Positions 26,217 through 35,848 of a stretch of 64,000 bases of DNA are shown here, in pieces. The stretch is taken from positions 54,807-118,806 of the forward strand of contig NZ_JAXCLX010000005.1 in NCBI RefSeq assembly GCF_034044635.1, given 5' to 3'. Under the pieces are notes generated by a model. The model was given only the letters and a program-made list of their open reading frames with translations, did not search any database and had not been told where the DNA came from. The position numbers and the translations under genes are program-made. The stretch comes from Dongia rigui. Lineage in GTDB: Bacteria > Pseudomonadota > Alphaproteobacteria > Dongiales > Dongiaceae. Position 1 is the first letter of the stretch, and every line of letters starts with the position of its first letter.

Positions 26217-28292
26217 TTAGAGGTCGAGGAGCAGCCGCGTCGTCCCTTCCGCCGGCACCGCGCAGCAGACGAGCGCCTCGTCCTTGGTGATCTCCGCGCT
26301 GGGTGCGGTGTGATAGGTGACCGCCCCTTCGATGATCTTGGTACGGCAGCTGCCGCAAGTGCCCGATCGGCAGCTGAAGGGCGGCGTGAGGCCGCGCGAT
26401 TCAGCGAGTTCCAGCAGCGTGCCGCTGGCCGGTGTCCAGCGCGCTTCCTTGGCCGAGGTTGCAAAAGCCACCGGCACGGCTTCCGTCGACGGCGCGCCGA
26501 GCACGATGGCAGGCGTGCCGACATCGGCGACGCGCGTCAGCGATGCGGGGCCGAAGGCTTCGGCATGGATGCGCGTGTTCGAAATGTTGAGATCGCGCAG
26601 CCCGTCATAGACCGCCTGCATGAACGGCCCCGGGCCGCACAGATAGAAATCATAGTCACCGAAGGGCAGGGTGGCGCTCAGCAGCGCCATGTCGATGCGC
26701 CCGGCCACGTCGTAATCCTCCTCGGCGCGCGCATCGCCGGGTTCGCTCAGCACCCGCACCAAGCGGACCAGGCCCTGGCCTTGTGCCAGCAACGCGGCAA
26801 TCTCGCCGTCGAAGGCACGGTCTTCCTTATTGCGGGCGGCGTAGAACAGCCAGGTGGGGCGAATGCGGCGCTTGCGCCAGCCTTCAAAGACGATGTGGCG
26901 CAGCATGGCGAGCATCGGCGTGATGCCAATGCCGGCCGCCATCAACACGGCGGGACGGCGCTCCAAGGCATCAATCGTAAAATTTCCGGCGGGCGCCCGT
27001 ACCTCCAGCGTGTCGCCGGCCTGCAGCCCATGAAGATGCGTCGACACCTTCCCCAGCCGCTTGACACTGATGCGATAGACACCGTCCGAGGGGGCGGCCG
27101 ACAGGGTGTAGGTGCGGATGACCGGCTGCTCCGAGTCCGGCAGGGTGACGCGGATCGGCAGATGCTGCCCCGCCTCATGCGCGATGAGGCCGAAGCCATC
27201 CAACGGCTCCAGATAGAACGACCGCACGCTGGAACTTTCCGCCTTGATCTCGGCGATGCGGAACGGCCGCCATTGCTTGGCCAGTTCCTGCGCCTTCAGC
27301 CGGGCCGCCATCTCGGCCCAATCGCCGGTCATCAGCGAATTGGGCGAGGCGCCTTGGGCCTCATCGGCCCACCGCAACGGCAGACCCGCCGGGCGATAGA
27401 TGATGCGGGTGGGCGTGAAACGCCAGAAACGCTCGGCACCCTGGAAGGCCGCAATCTCCGGTCCAGCCAGCACCACTTCCGGGACACCGGCAATCTGCAA
27501 CATGTCGCCGGTCGCAAAATCGACGAAGACCAAGCCGGCCCGCGGATTGACGCTGAAATTCCCCAGCGTGTTGAAAAACAAATTGCCGGCGAAATCCGGC
27601 ACGGTGAGCACGCCGGTATCGCTCAAATGCACGAAGCCGGGCTTGCCGCCGCGATGCGACACATCCACCTGCCGCCCGCCCTCCGCCAATTCGACATAGG
27701 AGGCGACGAAGAACGTGTCGGCCTGTGTGATCATCTCCTTGGCGCGTGCGTTGAGGCCGTCCAGGTGCTGCACCGTCTCGACCGGCTGGAAACGATCCGC
27801 GGGGCGCGTGAACTCGAACCGGCGCAACTGGATATATTGCGGGCAATTGCCATAGCTCTGCCCGACCTTGACGGTGAAATGGGCTTCGTCCTGGCGCCGG
27901 ATGGTGCCGTTCATCCGGTTGCGCCGCCGCGTGTGCAATTCGATGCCGAGCAAGCCGACGGCAGCGCCGTCTTCAAAGCCGGCATCCGCCGGATCGCCCG
28001 GATCCCGCGCCAGATTGACGGCGAGACTCTTCGGATCCGGCGATTGCATGAAGCCCGGTGCATTCGCCCGCAACGTTGCCCAGACATCGCCCTGGGCATC
28101 GACCGACCCCAGGACGATGAAAGGCAGTTGCGCAAAGAAGTCGCGATGCTGGTCCGGCATATAGTCGCGGATGACCCGCCGACCCACATCCGCCATGCGT
28201 TCGGCAACACCGGCGCTGCGCTGCAGGGCGACCTCGCCGTCATGCCAAGGCGAGACCGATGGTGATGCAGTGAGGATCTGGGTGGTGGTCAT
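26217..28292 (-). CDS. Fused PNPOx-like / ferredoxin-NADP reductase-like / 2Fe-2S ferredoxin oxidoreductase
   Basis: 691 residues from the ATG at 28292, which has GGAAG upstream; the longer frame lacks support. Residues about 40-310 are a pyridoxamine-5'-phosphate-oxidase-like split barrel. About 335-460 form an FAD-binding FNR-type barrel with RTYTL at 393-397, about 450-570 an NAD(P) domain with GIGITPM (454-460) and CGPGPFM (552-558), and about 605-691 a plant-type 2Fe-2S ferredoxin with Cys641, Cys646, Cys649 and a fourth Cys at 676 or 677. The order suggests electron flow from NAD(P)H through FAD and the iron-sulfur centre to a substrate on the N-terminal domain. It is the last gene of a LysR-divergent operon with GST and an AhpD-like protein, so detoxification of electrophiles or oxidants is likely. 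Confidence 0.9.
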   Translation of the reverse strand: MTTTQILTASPSVSPWHDGEVALQRSAGVAERMADVGRRVIRDYMPDQHRDFFAQLPFIVLGSVDAQGDVWATLRANAPGFMQSPDPKSLAVNLARDPGDPADAGFEDGAAVGLLGIELHTRRRNRMNGTIRRQDEAHFTVKVGQSYGNCPQYIQLRRFEFTRPADRFQPVETVQHLDGLNARAKEMITQADTFFVASYVELAEGGRQVDVSHRGGKPGFVHLSDTGVLTVPDFAGNLFFNTLGNFSVNPRAGLVFVDFATGDMLQIAGVPEVVLAGPEIAAFQGAERFWRFTPTRIIYRPAGLPLRWADEAQGASPNSLMTGDWAEMAARLKAQELAKQWRPFRIAEIKAESSSVRSFYLEPLDGFGLIAHEAGQHLPIRVTLPDSEQPVIRTYTLSAAPSDGVYRISVKRLGKVSTHLHGLQAGDTLEVRAPAGNFTIDALERRPAVLMAAGIGITPMLAMLRHIVFEGWRKRRIRPTWLFYAARNKEDRAFDGEIAALLAQGQGLVRLVRVLSEPGDARAEEDYDVAGRIDMALLSATLPFGDYDFYLCGPGPFMQAVYDGLRDLNISNTRIHAEAFGPASLTRVADVGTPAIVLGAPSTEAVPVAFATSAKEARWTPASGTLLELAESRGLTPPFSCRSGTCGSCRTKIIEGAVTYHTAPSAEITKDEALVCCAVPAEGTTRLLLDL

Positions 28293-28335
28293 CTGCCGAC
28301 TTCCTTCAACTGGAGTAAGATTGACGTCGTCCTGC

Positions 28336-28947
28336 TCAGGCCGCGAGGCCGACGGGCGTTTTCTGGAAGCCGACGAAGCCGGGCAGGGCTTCGATCCGCT
28401 GCAGCCAGGCGCGCACATTGGCATAGGCCGAGAGATCGACATTTCCTTCCGGTGCGCTGGCGATGTAGCTGTAGAGCGCCACATCGGCGATGGTCGGATG
28501 GGCAGCGGCGATGAAGTTCTGCTGTTCCAGCGCGGTGTCGATCTGCTTCAACACATTGTGGGCGCGGGTCAGCACTTCCTCGGGGCGGAAGTTGGCCTTG
28601 AAGACGGTGATGAGGCGCGCCGCCGCCGGGCCATAGGCGATCTCGCCGGCAGCCACCGACAGCCATTTCTGCACCTTGGCAGCGGCCAGCGGCTCTTCCG
28701 GCAGCCAGTCGCTGCGCTTCAGTTTCTTGGCGAGATAGACCAGGATGGCAACGGAATCGGTGACGATCGTGCCGTCGTCATCCAGCACCGGCACCTGGCC
28801 AAAGGGGTTAATCTTCAGGAACTCCGGCGCCTTATGCGCACCCTTGGCAAGATCGACCAGCACCATGTCGTGCTGGACGCCCAGCAGCGACAGGAACAGG
28901 TGAGCGCGGTGGGAATGGCCGGACAGGGGATGATGATAGAGCTTCAT
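28336..28947 (-). CDS. Glutathione S-transferase
   Basis: 203 residues. The thioredoxin-like N-terminal domain (1-80) starts [18 protein letters not shown], with a Ser/His near the catalytic position, and contains the cis-Pro and SxS-like [20 protein letters not shown] segment that binds glutathione. The helical C-terminal domain (about 88-200) has the [14 protein letters not shown]-capping motif of GSTs. Ribosome site GGAG precedes the ATG. It lies between the AhpD-like and oxidoreductase genes (37 and 43 bp gaps) in one operon. Likely conjugates or reduces electrophiles. Confidence 0.93.
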   Translation of the reverse strand: MKLYHHPLSGHSHRAHLFLSLLGVQHDMVLVDLAKGAHKAPEFLKINPFGQVPVLDDDGTIVTDSVAILVYLAKKLKRSDWLPEEPLAAAKVQKWLSVAAGEIAYGPAAARLITVFKANFRPEEVLTRAHNVLKQIDTALEQQNFIAAAHPTIADVALYSYIASAPEGNVDLSAYANVRAWLQRIEALPGFVGFQKTPVGLAA

Positions 28948-28984
28948 GATAGGAGTCTCCTTGAATGAAGGGGGAAGGGGAAAA

Positions 28985-29536
28985 TCAGGCGGCGTTGCGC
29001 AAGGTGACGCGCGGGAAGTCGATATCGGTCTTGAAGACTTCGTTCACGTAATTGGTCCAGGTGTTGAGGGCCACGTGCTGCACGATCTCCAGCAACTGGC
29101 CGTCGTCGTAACCGGCAGCCTTCACCGCGGCGATGTCGGCTTCACTGACCTGGCCGCGCGCCCGGGTCACAAGTGCCGCGAATTGGACGGCGGCATCGGC
29201 CTTCAAATCATTCGAGCGGCCGCTGCGGTTGGCGGTGATTTCCGCATCATCGAGCTTGGCAAGGTTCTTGCCCGTATAGGTGTGGGCCGAAAGACAGTAC
29301 GCGCAACCATTGATCTCGGCGACGGCCAGCGCAATGCGCTCGCGGGTCTGCGGCGGCAGAGCGCCATGACCGAGGGCATCGGCAAGGCCGAGGTGACCCT
29401 TGAGGGCCGCCGGGCTGTTGCTGATCAGCTTGAAGATGTTCGGCACCATGCCGAACTTCTTCTTGATGGTCTCCAGCAGGGGCCGGGCGGCTTCCGGGGC
29501 GTCTTCGATGGTGGCGGGGGTCGGGATGCGTGACAT
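28985..29536 (-). CDS. Carboxymuconolactone decarboxylase / AhpD-like peroxidase-related protein
   Basis: 183 residues from the ATG at 29536, with GGAGAG upstream. The AhpD-like core has the redox pair Cys78 and Cys81 with His85 (GCAYCLSAH), and an earlier Glu in EINGC. This arrangement matches the peroxidase-related subfamily that reduces hydroperoxides with thiols. First gene of the AhpD-GST-oxidoreductase operon and divergent from the LysR gene, with the palindromes of 29606-29667 between them. Confidence 0.9.
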   Translation of the reverse strand: MSRIPTPATIEDAPEAARPLLETIKKKFGMVPNIFKLISNSPAALKGHLGLADALGHGALPPQTRERIALAVAEINGCAYCLSAHTYTGKNLAKLDDAEITANRSGRSNDLKADAAVQFAALVTRARGQVSEADIAAVKAAGYDDGQLLEIVQHVALNTWTNYVNEVFKTDIDFPRVTLRNAA

Positions 29537-29605
29537 GGGGCTCTCCTGTTTTTCCGATGTGGCGGGGGAGGGGTTCCGGCGCCTCATCTGTCTCAAAGCT
29601 ATGTC

Positions 29606-29667
29606 CTCCCGAAAAATTGCGGTAGAATGTGATTTCGGGAGTTATCCTCTCAGATTTTGAGAGGATA
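29606..29667. promoter_or_regulatory. Two tandem inverted repeats in the LysR/AhpD divergent promoter region
   Basis: First repeat: CTCCCGAAA (29606-29614) and TTTCGGGAG (29633-29641), 9-bp perfect arms, 18 bp apart. Second: TATCCTCTCA (29643-29652) and TGAGAGGATA (29658-29667), 10-bp perfect arms with a 5-bp spacer. The second fits the interrupted-dyad form of a LysR recognition site and ends 14 bp before the regulator ATG, consistent with autorepression. Confidence 0.65.
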
Positions 29668-29681
29668 TAGAGGAGCAAGGC

Positions 29682-30575
29682 ATGGACCGGTTGGAAGCGA
29701 TGGCGCTCCTCGTCACGGTGACGGAGACCGGCAGTCTGTCGGCCGCCGCCCGGCGATTGGGGGCACCGCTCGCCACGGTCAGCCGCAAGGTGGCCGACCT
29801 CGAAGCGCATCTCAACGCGCGCCTCCTTACCCGCACCAACCGTCAGGTGCAGCTCACCGAAGCCGGCCGCGCCTATCTCGCGGCTGCCAAGGAGATCCTG
29901 GGCCGCGTCGAGGAGGCCGAGCGCATGGCCTCCGGCGAATATGTGACGCCCAAGGGCGAACTCACGGTGACGGCGCCGCTCGTCTTCGGGCGGCTGCACA
30001 TCCTCCCCGTTGTCACCGATTTCCTGCAGGTCTTCCCCGACATCACCTTGCGCCTGGTGCTGGGCGACCGCCTATCGAACCTCATTGAGGATCACATCGA
30101 CGCCGCCTTGCGCATCGGCAATCTGCCGGACAGCAATCTGGTGGCAACGCGCCTCGGCTCGACGCGGCGCTCAGCCTATGCCAGCCCTGACTATCTCAAG
30201 CGCCGTGGGCTCCCGACGACGCTTGAAGAACTCATCCACCACGATTGCGTCAGCTTCGAGAACATCGTGCCGTCGAAATTCTGGATCTTCCACGACGGCA
30301 AGCAAGACATCTCCACCCCCGTCCGCACGCGCCTCAGCGTCACCACGGCCGAAGCCGCGATCGACGCCGCCGTCGCCGGCACAGGGATAACGCGCGTGCT
30401 CTCCTATCAAGCAGCGAAGGCCGTGGCCGCGGGCACGCTGGTCCCAGTCCTCGAAGCATTCGAACCACCCGCCTGGCCCATCCACTTCGTCCACGTCGCC
30501 CAAGGCGCCTTGCCCTTAAAGATGCGCGCCTTCCTCGATTTCGCGACGCCGAGAATCCGCGCCAAGTTGGCGTGA
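29682..30575 (+). CDS. LysR-family transcriptional regulator
   Basis: 297 residues. The N-terminal helix-turn-helix (about 1-60) reads MDRLEAMALLVTVTETGSLS then AARRLGAPLATVSRKVADLE, the CrgA/LysR type. The substrate-binding domain (about 90-295) is of the periplasmic-binding fold. It is divergent from the AhpD-GST-oxidoreductase operon and almost certainly controls it, from two palindromes that lie between. Ribosome site GGAG precedes the ATG. Inducer unknown, but such arrangements commonly respond to electrophiles. Confidence 0.94.
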   Translation: MDRLEAMALLVTVTETGSLSAAARRLGAPLATVSRKVADLEAHLNARLLTRTNRQVQLTEAGRAYLAAAKEILGRVEEAERMASGEYVTPKGELTVTAPLVFGRLHILPVVTDFLQVFPDITLRLVLGDRLSNLIEDHIDAALRIGNLPDSNLVATRLGSTRRSAYASPDYLKRRGLPTTLEELIHHDCVSFENIVPSKFWIFHDGKQDISTPVRTRLSVTTAEAAIDAAVAGTGITRVLSYQAAKAVAAGTLVPVLEAFEPPAWPIHFVHVAQGALPLKMRAFLDFATPRIRAKLA

Positions 30576-30809
30576 GCCGGCACTTCTTCGGCCTCGGCGG
30601 CGACGTAAAATCTCAATCAAATGCCTGGGCTTTTTCAGCCACAGCTACGTGCACAAAATACATCTTTGGAATGACAGAGCGGGGAAATTACGCGTTGAAG
30701 TAGAAATGGCGCTTGCCCGGGTTAGGAAAGAACAGACATAGTTTTAAGAAACCATGCCTAGCTCACGACAGACCTTCGCACTCAGCAGTCATCAAACGGG
30801 GAGACACCA

Positions 30810-33800
30810 ATGACGAATCTCGCGCCGATTTCTCTGGTCGATAATGACGTGACCGCGAACAGTGTCGCGGAAAATGCATCGTCAGGCACAGTCGTCGGCG
30901 TGACCGCGCTCGCAAGCGATCCGGACATCGGGGACGCCCTGACTTACGTTCTGAGCGACGATGCCGGCGGTCGCTTCCAGATCGACGCATCGACAGGTGT
31001 TGTCACGGTCGCAAACGGTGCATTGCTGGATTACGAGGCGGCGACGAGCCACAGCATAACCGTTGTCGCAACTGACTCCGGTGGCCTCACCACAAGCGAT
31101 ACCTTCAGTATCTCGCTCACCAATATCAACGAAGCGCCAGCGACCATCACGGACGATAACGCTTCAGTGAATGCCGTGTCGGAGAACGCCGGCAATGGCA
31201 CGGTCGTCGGTGTGACCGCTCTGGCAAGCGATCCGGATGCGGGGGACACGGTGGTTTATTCGCTGAGCGACGACGCTGGCGGGCGCTTTCAAATCGACCC
31301 CTTGACCGGCGTGGTAACAGTCGCAAATGGCTCGGCGCTGGACTTCGAGGCCGCAGCGAGCCACAGCGTCACGGTCGTCGCCACGGATGCAGGCGGATTG
31401 ACGAAGAGCGAGACATTCAACATCACCATAACTGACGTCAATGAGGCGCCGGCATCGCTGATCGATAGTCAGTCGGCAACGAACAGCGTTGACGAAAATG
31501 CGGCAACCGGGACGACCGTCGGCATAACCGCTCTGGCAAGCGATCCGGACACCGGTGATACACTGACCTATTTTCTGAGCGATGACGCGGGCGGCCGCTT
31601 CCAGATTGATGCTACGACCGGCGCCGTGACGGTCGCCAACGGAACGCTGCTCGATCACGAATCTGCCGCAAGTCACAGCATTACGATCGTGGCGACGGAT
31701 TCAGGCGGACTAACAAAGAGCGAGACATTTAGTATCGCCGTAACCAATGTCAATGAAACGCCCCTCTCGCTGGTCGATGCCAACGCCGCGCCGAATAGTG
31801 TCTCGGAAAATGCGGCGAGTGGCACCGTGGTGGGCATCACGGCTTTGGCGAGCGATCCGGATATCAGCGACACGCTGACCTACAGTTTGAGCGACAATGC
31901 CGGTGGGCGCTTCCAAATCAATGCGACGACGGGTGTCGTAACGGTCGCCAACGGCGCGCTGCTCAACTACGAGGCGGCCGGCAGCCACAGCATCACGGTC
32001 ATCGCGACGGATTCAGGCGGCCTCACCCACAGCGAGACCTTCAATATTGCCGTCACTGACGTTAATGAGGCGCCTGCGTCATTGAGCGACAGCAATCCAG
32101 CGGCAAACAGCGTTGCCGAAAACTCGGTGACGGGGACGGTTGTCGGCATCACCGCGCTGGCAAGCGATCCAGATGCCGGTGACAGCGTCACCTACAGCCT
32201 CAGCAACAGCGCCGGCGGCCGCTTCCAGATCGACGCGAATACCGGCGTGGTCACCGTCGCGAATGGCGCTTTGCTGAACTATGAAGCCGCCACCAGCTAC
32301 AACATTACGATCGTCGCGACAGATACGGGCGGGCTGACCAGGAGTCAGACCGTGGCGGTCGGCGTTACCAACGTCAATGAAGCGCCGGTATCCATCATTG
32401 ATGCCCATAGCAGTCTGAACCATGTAGAGGAATACGCTGAAACTGGAACTATTGTAGGCGTGACGGCGCTGGCGAGCGACCCTGATGCGGGAGATACGCT
32501 GAGCTACAGCCTGAGTGACGATGCGGGTGGGCGGTTCCAGATCGATTCCGTCACCGGTGTCGTTACCGTTGCTGACGGCACATTGTTAGACTATCGCGTC
32601 AATACGACCCACAGCATAACGGTCGTAGCGACAGATGCTGGCGGATTGAGTAAGAGCCAGTCATTCACAATTGATTTGTTGCCGATGAACAACAAGGTGA
32701 CGGTGGCGAACGGCGTCCTGAACCCGACAGCGGTAACAAATTCTGCGCAGGGTCTTACTTCGACTATCGTTACTCTGACTACCGAAAATCAGTTGGTAGT
32801 GTGGTCGACGCCAACTTCGCTTCTTAAGGGACGTTTTCTCAATCCTGTTGGGCAACCGGAGGGGGGCGAGTTCGACCTGGGATCATCTCCAGGCAATGCC
32901 GTCGCTGTGGCAGCTCTATCAGATGGACAGTTTGTCATCGCGCGACAGAGTGGTAGTGGCCTTTCCGTCCAGCGTTACGATGCAGCTGGCGGCGCTCTCG
33001 GGACGCCCTGGACACAAACAAATGGCAATCCGCCGTCGATTACTACGCTCGCAGATGGCAGCTATGTCGTGACATGGCATGCAACTGGAATAGATTTGAA
33101 TGGATATGGAGTTGCGGGTCAGCGCTTTGCTGCAAATGGATCGACAATCGGATCCATTTTTCAGATCAATACGGTCACGAGCGATCATCAATTCCAACCG
33201 GATATCGCAGCTCTTTCAGGCGGCGGTTTCGCCATTGCCTGGACTGACAATTCAACAGGGCAAAATGAGATCCGAGGGCGGATTTACAGCGCGTCTGGGT
33301 TACCCTTGAGCGGCGCTGATTTTCTGGTCAATTCAGGGCGGAGCGATTCACAAACCTTCCCGTCAGTCGCCGGCCTAATTGATGGTGGTCTGATCGTCGT
33401 CTGGGTGTCGGACAATGGACAAGATGGCGATCAAAGGGGCGTCTATGCTCGACGTTACAATTCAGCGGGCGTGGCGGTTGGCGGTGAATTCCTTGTCAAT
33501 TCGATAACTGCCGGCAGCCAAGATCAATCGCAGGTCGTTGCGCTGACCGATGGGGGGTTTGTCGTTACTTGGCGCAGCGAAAATGCCATCATGGCACGGC
33601 GCTATAGTTCCGGTGGCGCGGCTATTGGCGCCGAGTTCGAAGTCACTTCATTTGGTTCTAACCCAACTATTACCGCACTTGCCAATGGCGGGTTCTCGAT
33701 CAGCTACAAAGGGTCTCTTGATGTTCTCGTCCGGCAGTATGGACCGGTGACGACTGACTACAGCGGCAGGAGCGGATTGGTCGGCGGCGCCGGTGACGAT

Positions 33801-35615
33801 GTGCTTGAAGGAAAAGCCGGCAACGACATCCTAATTGGCGGCCTTGGAAACGATACGTTGAAGGGTGGGCCAGGCTACGATGTCGCCATCTTCTCGGGGC
33901 GAGCAATTGATTACAGCATATCCAATCTCGGAAATGGCCATATCCGTGTTACCGATCTTCGAACACTCAACAATGAAGGTTCGGACATTCTGACAAGCAT
34001 CGATGAAATTCGCTACCTTGGAGATCTGCCGGTGCTTTCGGCGGGAAGCGCGAACATAGTCACCAGCTCTCTAGCGGGTAGCTCATCCTCGATCACGACG
34101 CTATCTGACGGACGCCAGTTGGTGGTATGGGGGGCTTACAATTCTCAGCTGCGGGGGCGCTTTCTAAACGCGGCCGGGCAAGGACTTGGTTCCGAATTTG
34201 GCCTCGGCGGGGTAGCAAAATTGCCGGTGACCGTCGCGGCGTTGCCGGATGGCGGGTTTCTTATCGTGCGGGAAACTGGGGGAGCTATCTCTGTTCAGAG
34301 ATATGATTCCGCTGGCCTGACGAGCGGTTCTGCATGGTCCCGTTTGAATGGTAACTTGCCATCGATTGCCGTCCTTTCTGATGGAAGTTACGTTGCCACT
34401 TGGCACGCGACTGGGATTGATGTGAGTGGCTATGCGATCGGCGGTCAGCGCTTTGCCGCCGATGGCGCGCCGATTGGCGATATGTTTCGAATAAATACAG
34501 CCTCGATCGACCATCAATTTCAGTCGCATGTCGTAGCCTTGGCGAATGGCGGCTTTATGGTGGTGTGGACTGATGTATCTGCGGGGCAGACCGATGTGCG
34601 AGGGCAACCCTTCGACACATTGGGAAAGCAACTGGGTGGTGGCGATTTTATAATCAACTCGGGTCGAACGGACGCCCAGGAACGTTCATCGATTGCGGCT
34701 CTCTCCGATGGTGGCTTCATTGCGGTGTGGGAATCGAGCCCCGGACAAGACGGCGATGGGGTCGGAGTTTATGGTCGGCGTTTTACCTCGCAAGGGGTGG
34801 CTGTTGGATCGGAGTTCATGGTCAATACCGTGGCTTCGAACAGTCAATCTAGACCGCAGGTCGCCGGCCTCGCTGATGGTGGTTATGTGGTGGTGTGGAA
34901 CAGTGGCACAGGTTCTTCATCTGGGCAGAGGTACGATGCCACTGGTGCTAAGTTAGGTGCTGAATTTCAAATCGCGGCAATCGCTGATGATCCATTCGTA
35001 ACGGCACTGCCCGGCGGTGGTTTTACAGTGACCTATCGAAGCAGCAGTGTCGAAATCTCATCCATCACGTACAGTGACGGCCAGACTCTCGCCGGCGACG
35101 ACGCGGGCAATAACCTTGTGGGCTCGGCGGCTAATCAATATCTCTCCGGCGCCGGCGGCAACGACACGCTCGACGGTGCCGGCGGCAACGACATCCTCAT
35201 CGGCGGTGCTGGCAACGACACGCTGATCGGCGGCGCGGGGGCGGATGAGTTCCGCTTCGGGCGTGGCGGCGAGGCCGATACGATCGATGCCCACGATACC
35301 GATGGTGGTGCCGACAAGCTGGCCATTCTTACCGGCGTCAGCGCCGACCAGCTGTGGTTTACGCAATCGGGCAACGATCTCATCGTCTCGATGATCGGCA
35401 CCAATGACAGGGCGACGATCCAGGGCTGGTATTCCAGCGCCGACAACAAGCTCGATCGGATCCAGTTGGCCGACGGGCGATATGCCAGCGCCAGCGATGT
35501 CGAACAGCTTCGGTCGGCGATGGCGGCGTTCAGCCCGCCGCCCCTGGGTCAGCTCAATCTGGATCCGACCACCAAGCAGAGCCTGCAACCGACTCTCGCC
35601 GCTGCCTGGCACTGA
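30810..35615 (+). CDS. Large cadherin-like/RTX adhesin
   Basis: 1601 residues, no N-terminal signal peptide, GGGGAG ribosome site. Residues 5-628 are six tandem cadherin-like repeats of 104 residues, each with SVxENAxxGTVVGVTALASD and DAGGRFQID...VTVANG...VVATDxGGL. Then come two copies of a beta-propeller-like region (about 640-965 and 1085-1425), each repeating LxDGxYVVTWHATGID-GY-GQRFAA patterns, separated by a short RTX segment (GAGDDVLEGKAGND). Residues about 1430-1601 have RTX nonapeptides and an EFRFGRGGEADTI-type C-terminal domain, fitting type I secretion. The region from about 32700 to 35050 is less GC-rich and uses codons differently from the flanks. A cell-surface or matrix adhesin is inferred. 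Confidence 0.88.
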   Translation: MTNLAPISLVDNDVTANSVAENASSGTVVGVTALASDPDIGDALTYVLSDDAGGRFQIDASTGVVTVANGALLDYEAATSHSITVVATDSGGLTTSDTFSISLTNINEAPATITDDNASVNAVSENAGNGTVVGVTALASDPDAGDTVVYSLSDDAGGRFQIDPLTGVVTVANGSALDFEAAASHSVTVVATDAGGLTKSETFNITITDVNEAPASLIDSQSATNSVDENAATGTTVGITALASDPDTGDTLTYFLSDDAGGRFQIDATTGAVTVANGTLLDHESAASHSITIVATDSGGLTKSETFSIAVTNVNETPLSLVDANAAPNSVSENAASGTVVGITALASDPDISDTLTYSLSDNAGGRFQINATTGVVTVANGALLNYEAAGSHSITVIATDSGGLTHSETFNIAVTDVNEAPASLSDSNPAANSVAENSVTGTVVGITALASDPDAGDSVTYSLSNSAGGRFQIDANTGVVTVANGALLNYEAATSYNITIVATDTGGLTRSQTVAVGVTNVNEAPVSIIDAHSSLNHVEEYAETGTIVGVTALASDPDAGDTLSYSLSDDAGGRFQIDSVTGVVTVADGTLLDYRVNTTHSITVVATDAGGLSKSQSFTIDLLPMNNKVTVANGVLNPTAVTNSAQGLTSTIVTLTTENQLVVWSTPTSLLKGRFLNPVGQPEGGEFDLGSSPGNAVAVAALSDGQFVIARQSGSGLSVQRYDAAGGALGTPWTQTNGNPPSITTLADGSYVVTWHATGIDLNGYGVAGQRFAANGSTIGSIFQINTVTSDHQFQPDIAALSGGGFAIAWTDNSTGQNEIRGRIYSASGLPLSGADFLVNSGRSDSQTFPSVAGLIDGGLIVVWVSDNGQDGDQRGVYARRYNSAGVAVGGEFLVNSITAGSQDQSQVVALTDGGFVVTWRSENAIMARRYSSGGAAIGAEFEVTSFGSNPTITALANGGFSISYKGSLDVLVRQYGPVTTDYSGRSGLVGGAGDDVLEGKAGNDILIGGLGNDTLKGGPGYDVAIFSGRAIDYSISNLGNGHIRVTDLRTLNNEGSDILTSIDEIRYLGDLPVLSAGSANIVTSSLAGSSSSITTLSDGRQLVVWGAYNSQLRGRFLNAAGQGLGSEFGLGGVAKLPVTVAALPDGGFLIVRETGGAISVQRYDSAGLTSGSAWSRLNGNLPSIAVLSDGSYVATWHATGIDVSGYAIGGQRFAADGAPIGDMFRINTASIDHQFQSHVVALANGGFMVVWTDVSAGQTDVRGQPFDTLGKQLGGGDFIINSGRTDAQERSSIAALSDGGFIAVWESSPGQDGDGVGVYGRRFTSQGVAVGSEFMVNTVASNSQSRPQVAGLADGGYVVVWNSGTGSSSGQRYDATGAKLGAEFQIAAIADDPFVTALPGGGFTVTYRSSSVEISSITYSDGQTLAGDDAGNNLVGSAANQYLSGAGGNDTLDGAGGNDILIGGAGNDTLIGGAGADEFRFGRGGEADTIDAHDTDGGADKLAILTGVSADQLWFTQSGNDLIVSMIGTNDRATIQGWYSSADNKLDRIQLADGRYASASDVEQLRSAMAAFSPPPLGQLNLDPTTKQSLQPTLAAAWH
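30822..32693 (+). repeat. Six tandem 312-bp cadherin-like coding repeats
   Basis: Six in-frame units of 104 codons. The protein pattern is strongly kept (GGRFQID, VTVANG, VVATDxGGL) whereas the DNA differs at many silent sites, so the units are old duplications under protein-level constraint. Confidence 0.85.
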
Positions 35616-35692
35616 CACGTGCGGACCAACGCCCGGCCTGCGGCACTAGCCGCGGGCCGGCGCCGCGCGAATCGAGCAAAAAATGAGAAAGA

Positions 35693-35778
35693 TGGTGCCC
35701 CTGGCCGGACTCGAACCAGCACTCCTTTTGGGAACCTGATTTTGAGTCAGGCGCGTCTACCAATTTCGCCACAGAGGC
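35693..35778 (-). tRNA. tRNA-Leu (anticodon CAA)
   Basis: 86 nt including the encoded CCA. The minus strand starts GCCTCTGTGGCGAAATTGGT and ends CAGGGGCACCA; the acceptor stem (GCCTCTG/CAGGGGC) pairs with one G-U-type mismatch. The anticodon arm CCTGA-CTCAAAA-TCAGG gives CAA, read by UUG codons, and the long variable arm of class II tRNAs plus GGTTCGAGTCC T arm are present. Confidence 0.96.
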
Positions 35779-35820
35779 ATCTGTGAAGGCCGGACCCACG
35801 GGGTGGGCGGCGCGGGCGGC

Positions 35821-35848
35821 ATATTAGCCAAAGACGTCGGCTTGGCAA
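35821..35848 (-). promoter_or_regulatory. Sigma-70-type promoter for tRNA-Leu
   Basis: On the minus strand TTGCCA, 16-bp spacer, TAATAT; the -10 box ends 43 bp before the tRNA 5' end. Confidence 0.6.

Noticed and set aside
26097..28265. A 722-codon plus-strand frame
   Set aside because: It is antisense to the PNPOx-FNR-ferredoxin gene; it has no start context or domain.
35554..35799. Short minus-strand frame with a VAKLVDAPDSKSG-type product
   Set aside because: This is the well-known false translation of a tRNA-Leu gene, here 35693-35778.
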